The position numbers and the translations under genes were made by a program. From DATILI01 sp035476635 (GTDB lineage: Bacteria > Pseudomonadota > Gammaproteobacteria > Burkholderiales > Burkholderiaceae_C), in NCBI GenBank assembly GCA_035476635.1, contig DATILI010000240.1, positions 1 to 5,576 on the forward strand: DNA of 5,576 bases, given 5' to 3'. This document shows, piece by piece, positions 4,694 to 5,576 of this stretch (position 1 is the first letter of the stretch; every line of letters begins with the position of its first letter). The notes under the pieces were generated by a model. It searched no databases and had not been told where the DNA came from. It worked only from the letters and a program-made list of their open reading frames with translations.

Positions 4694-5576
4694 TCAAGCC
4701 AAGGCCGTAGCCGTGTCGGCGCGGGCATCTTCCTCGATCTCATTCGCCAGGAAGCCACCCGACTGCCGCTTCCACAGCCTGGCGTAGTGCCCGTTCAATT
4801 GAAGCAACTGCTGGTGCGTGCCTTGCTCCACGATGCGGCCGGCGTCCATCACGACCAGGCGGTGCATGCGGGCGATGGTGGAGAGGCGGTGGGCGATGGC
4901 GATGACGGTCTTGCCTTGCATCAGCGTTTCGAGTTGCTCCTGGATTGCGGCCTCGACTTCGCTGTCCAGCGCCGAGGTGGCTTCGTCAAGAATCAGGATC
5001 GGCGCGTTCTTGAGCACCACGCGCGCCAGGGCGATGCGCTGGCGCTGCCCGCCTGAGAGCTTCACGCCGCGCTCGCCCGCATGGGCTTCGTAGCCGCGCC
5101 GTTCTTTCCAGTCGCGCAGCTCGCTGATGAACTCATGCGCGTGCGACTGGGCTGCGGCGGCCTGCACTTCCTCGTCGGTGGCGCTGGGCCGGCCATAGCG
5201 GATGTTGGCTGCGATGGAGCGGTGCAGCAGCGAGGTGTCTTGCGTGACCATGCCGATGGCGGCGCGCAGGCTTTCCTGCGTCACCTCGCGCAGGTCCTGG
5301 CCATCGATGCGGATGTGCCCGCTCTCAACGTCGTGAAAGCGCAGCAGCAAATTCACCAACGTCGACTTGCCCGCGCCCGAGCGGCCGACCAGGCCCACAC
5401 GCTCGCCGGGGCGGATGTGCAGGTTCAGGTGGTCCAGCACCGGCTTGCCGCCGCTGGCCTGCAGCCCGTAGCTGAAGCCCACGTTGTCGAAGCGGATGTC
5501 GCCGTGCGGCACTTCCAGCGTTTTGGCTTGCGGCGCATCGACGAGGCTGTGCGGCACGGCAATGGATTCGATGCCT
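4694..5576 (-). CDS. ABC exporter, C-terminal ATP-binding domain (5' end outside window)
   Basis: The frame is open to the window edge, so the 293 visible residues are the C-terminal part of a longer protein, expected to begin with a membrane-spanning exporter domain. In residues counted from the GTG codon at 5557-5555: Walker A GRSGAGKST (58-66), Q-loop Gln106 in VTQDTS, signature LSGGQ (167-171), Walker B ILILDE (187-192), D-loop SALD (195-198) and H-loop His223 in IAHRLS. All nucleotide-binding residues are present, so the domain should be active. The strand IRFDNVGFSYG and the longer loop DWKERRGYEAHAGERG before the signature are typical of the fused permease-ATPase exporters of the MsbA/ABCB type. 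The internal GTG is not a credible start: the codons before it (IESIA) continue the family alignment. Substrate unknown. It converges with the LysR-type gene, with only 6 bp between stops. Confidence 0.93.
   Translation of the reverse strand, partial: GIESIAVPHSLVDAPQAKTLEVPHGDIRFDNVGFSYGLQASGGKPVLDHLNLHIRPGERVGLVGRSGAGKSTLVNLLLRFHDVESGHIRIDGQDLREVTQESLRAAIGMVTQDTSLLHRSIAANIRYGRPSATDEEVQAAAAQSHAHEFISELRDWKERRGYEAHAGERGVKLSGGQRQRIALARVVLKNAPILILDEATSALDSEVEAAIQEQLETLMQGKTVIAIAHRLSTIARMHRLVVMDAGRIVEQGTHQQLLQLNGHYARLWKRQSGGFLANEIEEDARADTATALA

Noticed and set aside
4083..4787. 234-codon + strand open frame
   Set aside because: It overlaps the LysR-type gene in another frame, is very rich in Arg, Trp and Ala, and has no family features.
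4787..5093. Two + strand open frames of 89-91 codons
   Set aside because: They are antisense to the ABC exporter ATPase domain, whose motifs are all present on the other strand.

Overview
The window is high-GC bacterial DNA with dense, mostly short-spaced genes. The gene content (a Cox/XdhC molybdenum-hydroxylase accessory cluster, a LysR/tautomerase divergent pair, an ABC exporter) and the codon style suggest a betaproteobacterium of the Burkholderiales, plausibly Comamonadaceae. That placement is inferred from the general look of the proteins, not from a marker gene. No rRNA, tRNA, CRISPR array or insertion sequence was seen.

Region 1 (1-2105, + strand) is the downstream end of an operon for maturation and function of an aerobic CO dehydrogenase or xanthine dehydrogenase-type molybdenum hydroxylase. 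It holds the C-terminal part of a CoxE-type VWA protein, a CoxG-type SRPBCC protein with a C-terminal membrane anchor, and a complete 362-residue XdhC/CoxF-type protein. The three genes are closely spaced (27 and 14 nt), and the last two have clear Shine-Dalgarno sites. The catalytic subunits are not in the window, so the enzyme served is unknown.

Region 2 (2106-3377, + strand) looks like an accessory insert. It contains a compact hicB-hicA toxin-antitoxin pair overlapping by ATGA, then about 300 bp without a convincing gene. That gap carries a bulged hairpin and a well-formed sigma70-type promoter whose whole spacer is a perfect 9-1-9 palindrome. The promoter reads into a two-domain DUF2442 plus helix-turn-helix gene. 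The operator-in-promoter arrangement upstream of a DNA-binding protein is the most interesting signal in the window and suggests autoregulation.

Region 3 (3439-4687) is a small tautomerase gene on the - strand, divergent from a LysR-type regulator on the + strand. Their shared 112-bp AT-rich intergenic region contains a T-N11-A candidate LysR box. It also contains a stretch matching the palindrome upstream of the DUF2442 gene except for single-base gaps. The tautomerase keeps the catalytic N-terminal proline but, by eye alignment, lacks the two arginines used by classical 4-oxalocrotonate tautomerase, so its substrate is probably different.

Region 4 (4694-5576, - strand) is the ATP-binding C-terminal part of an ABC exporter with all canonical motifs. 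It is truncated by the window end and converges on the LysR gene with a gap of only 6 bp.
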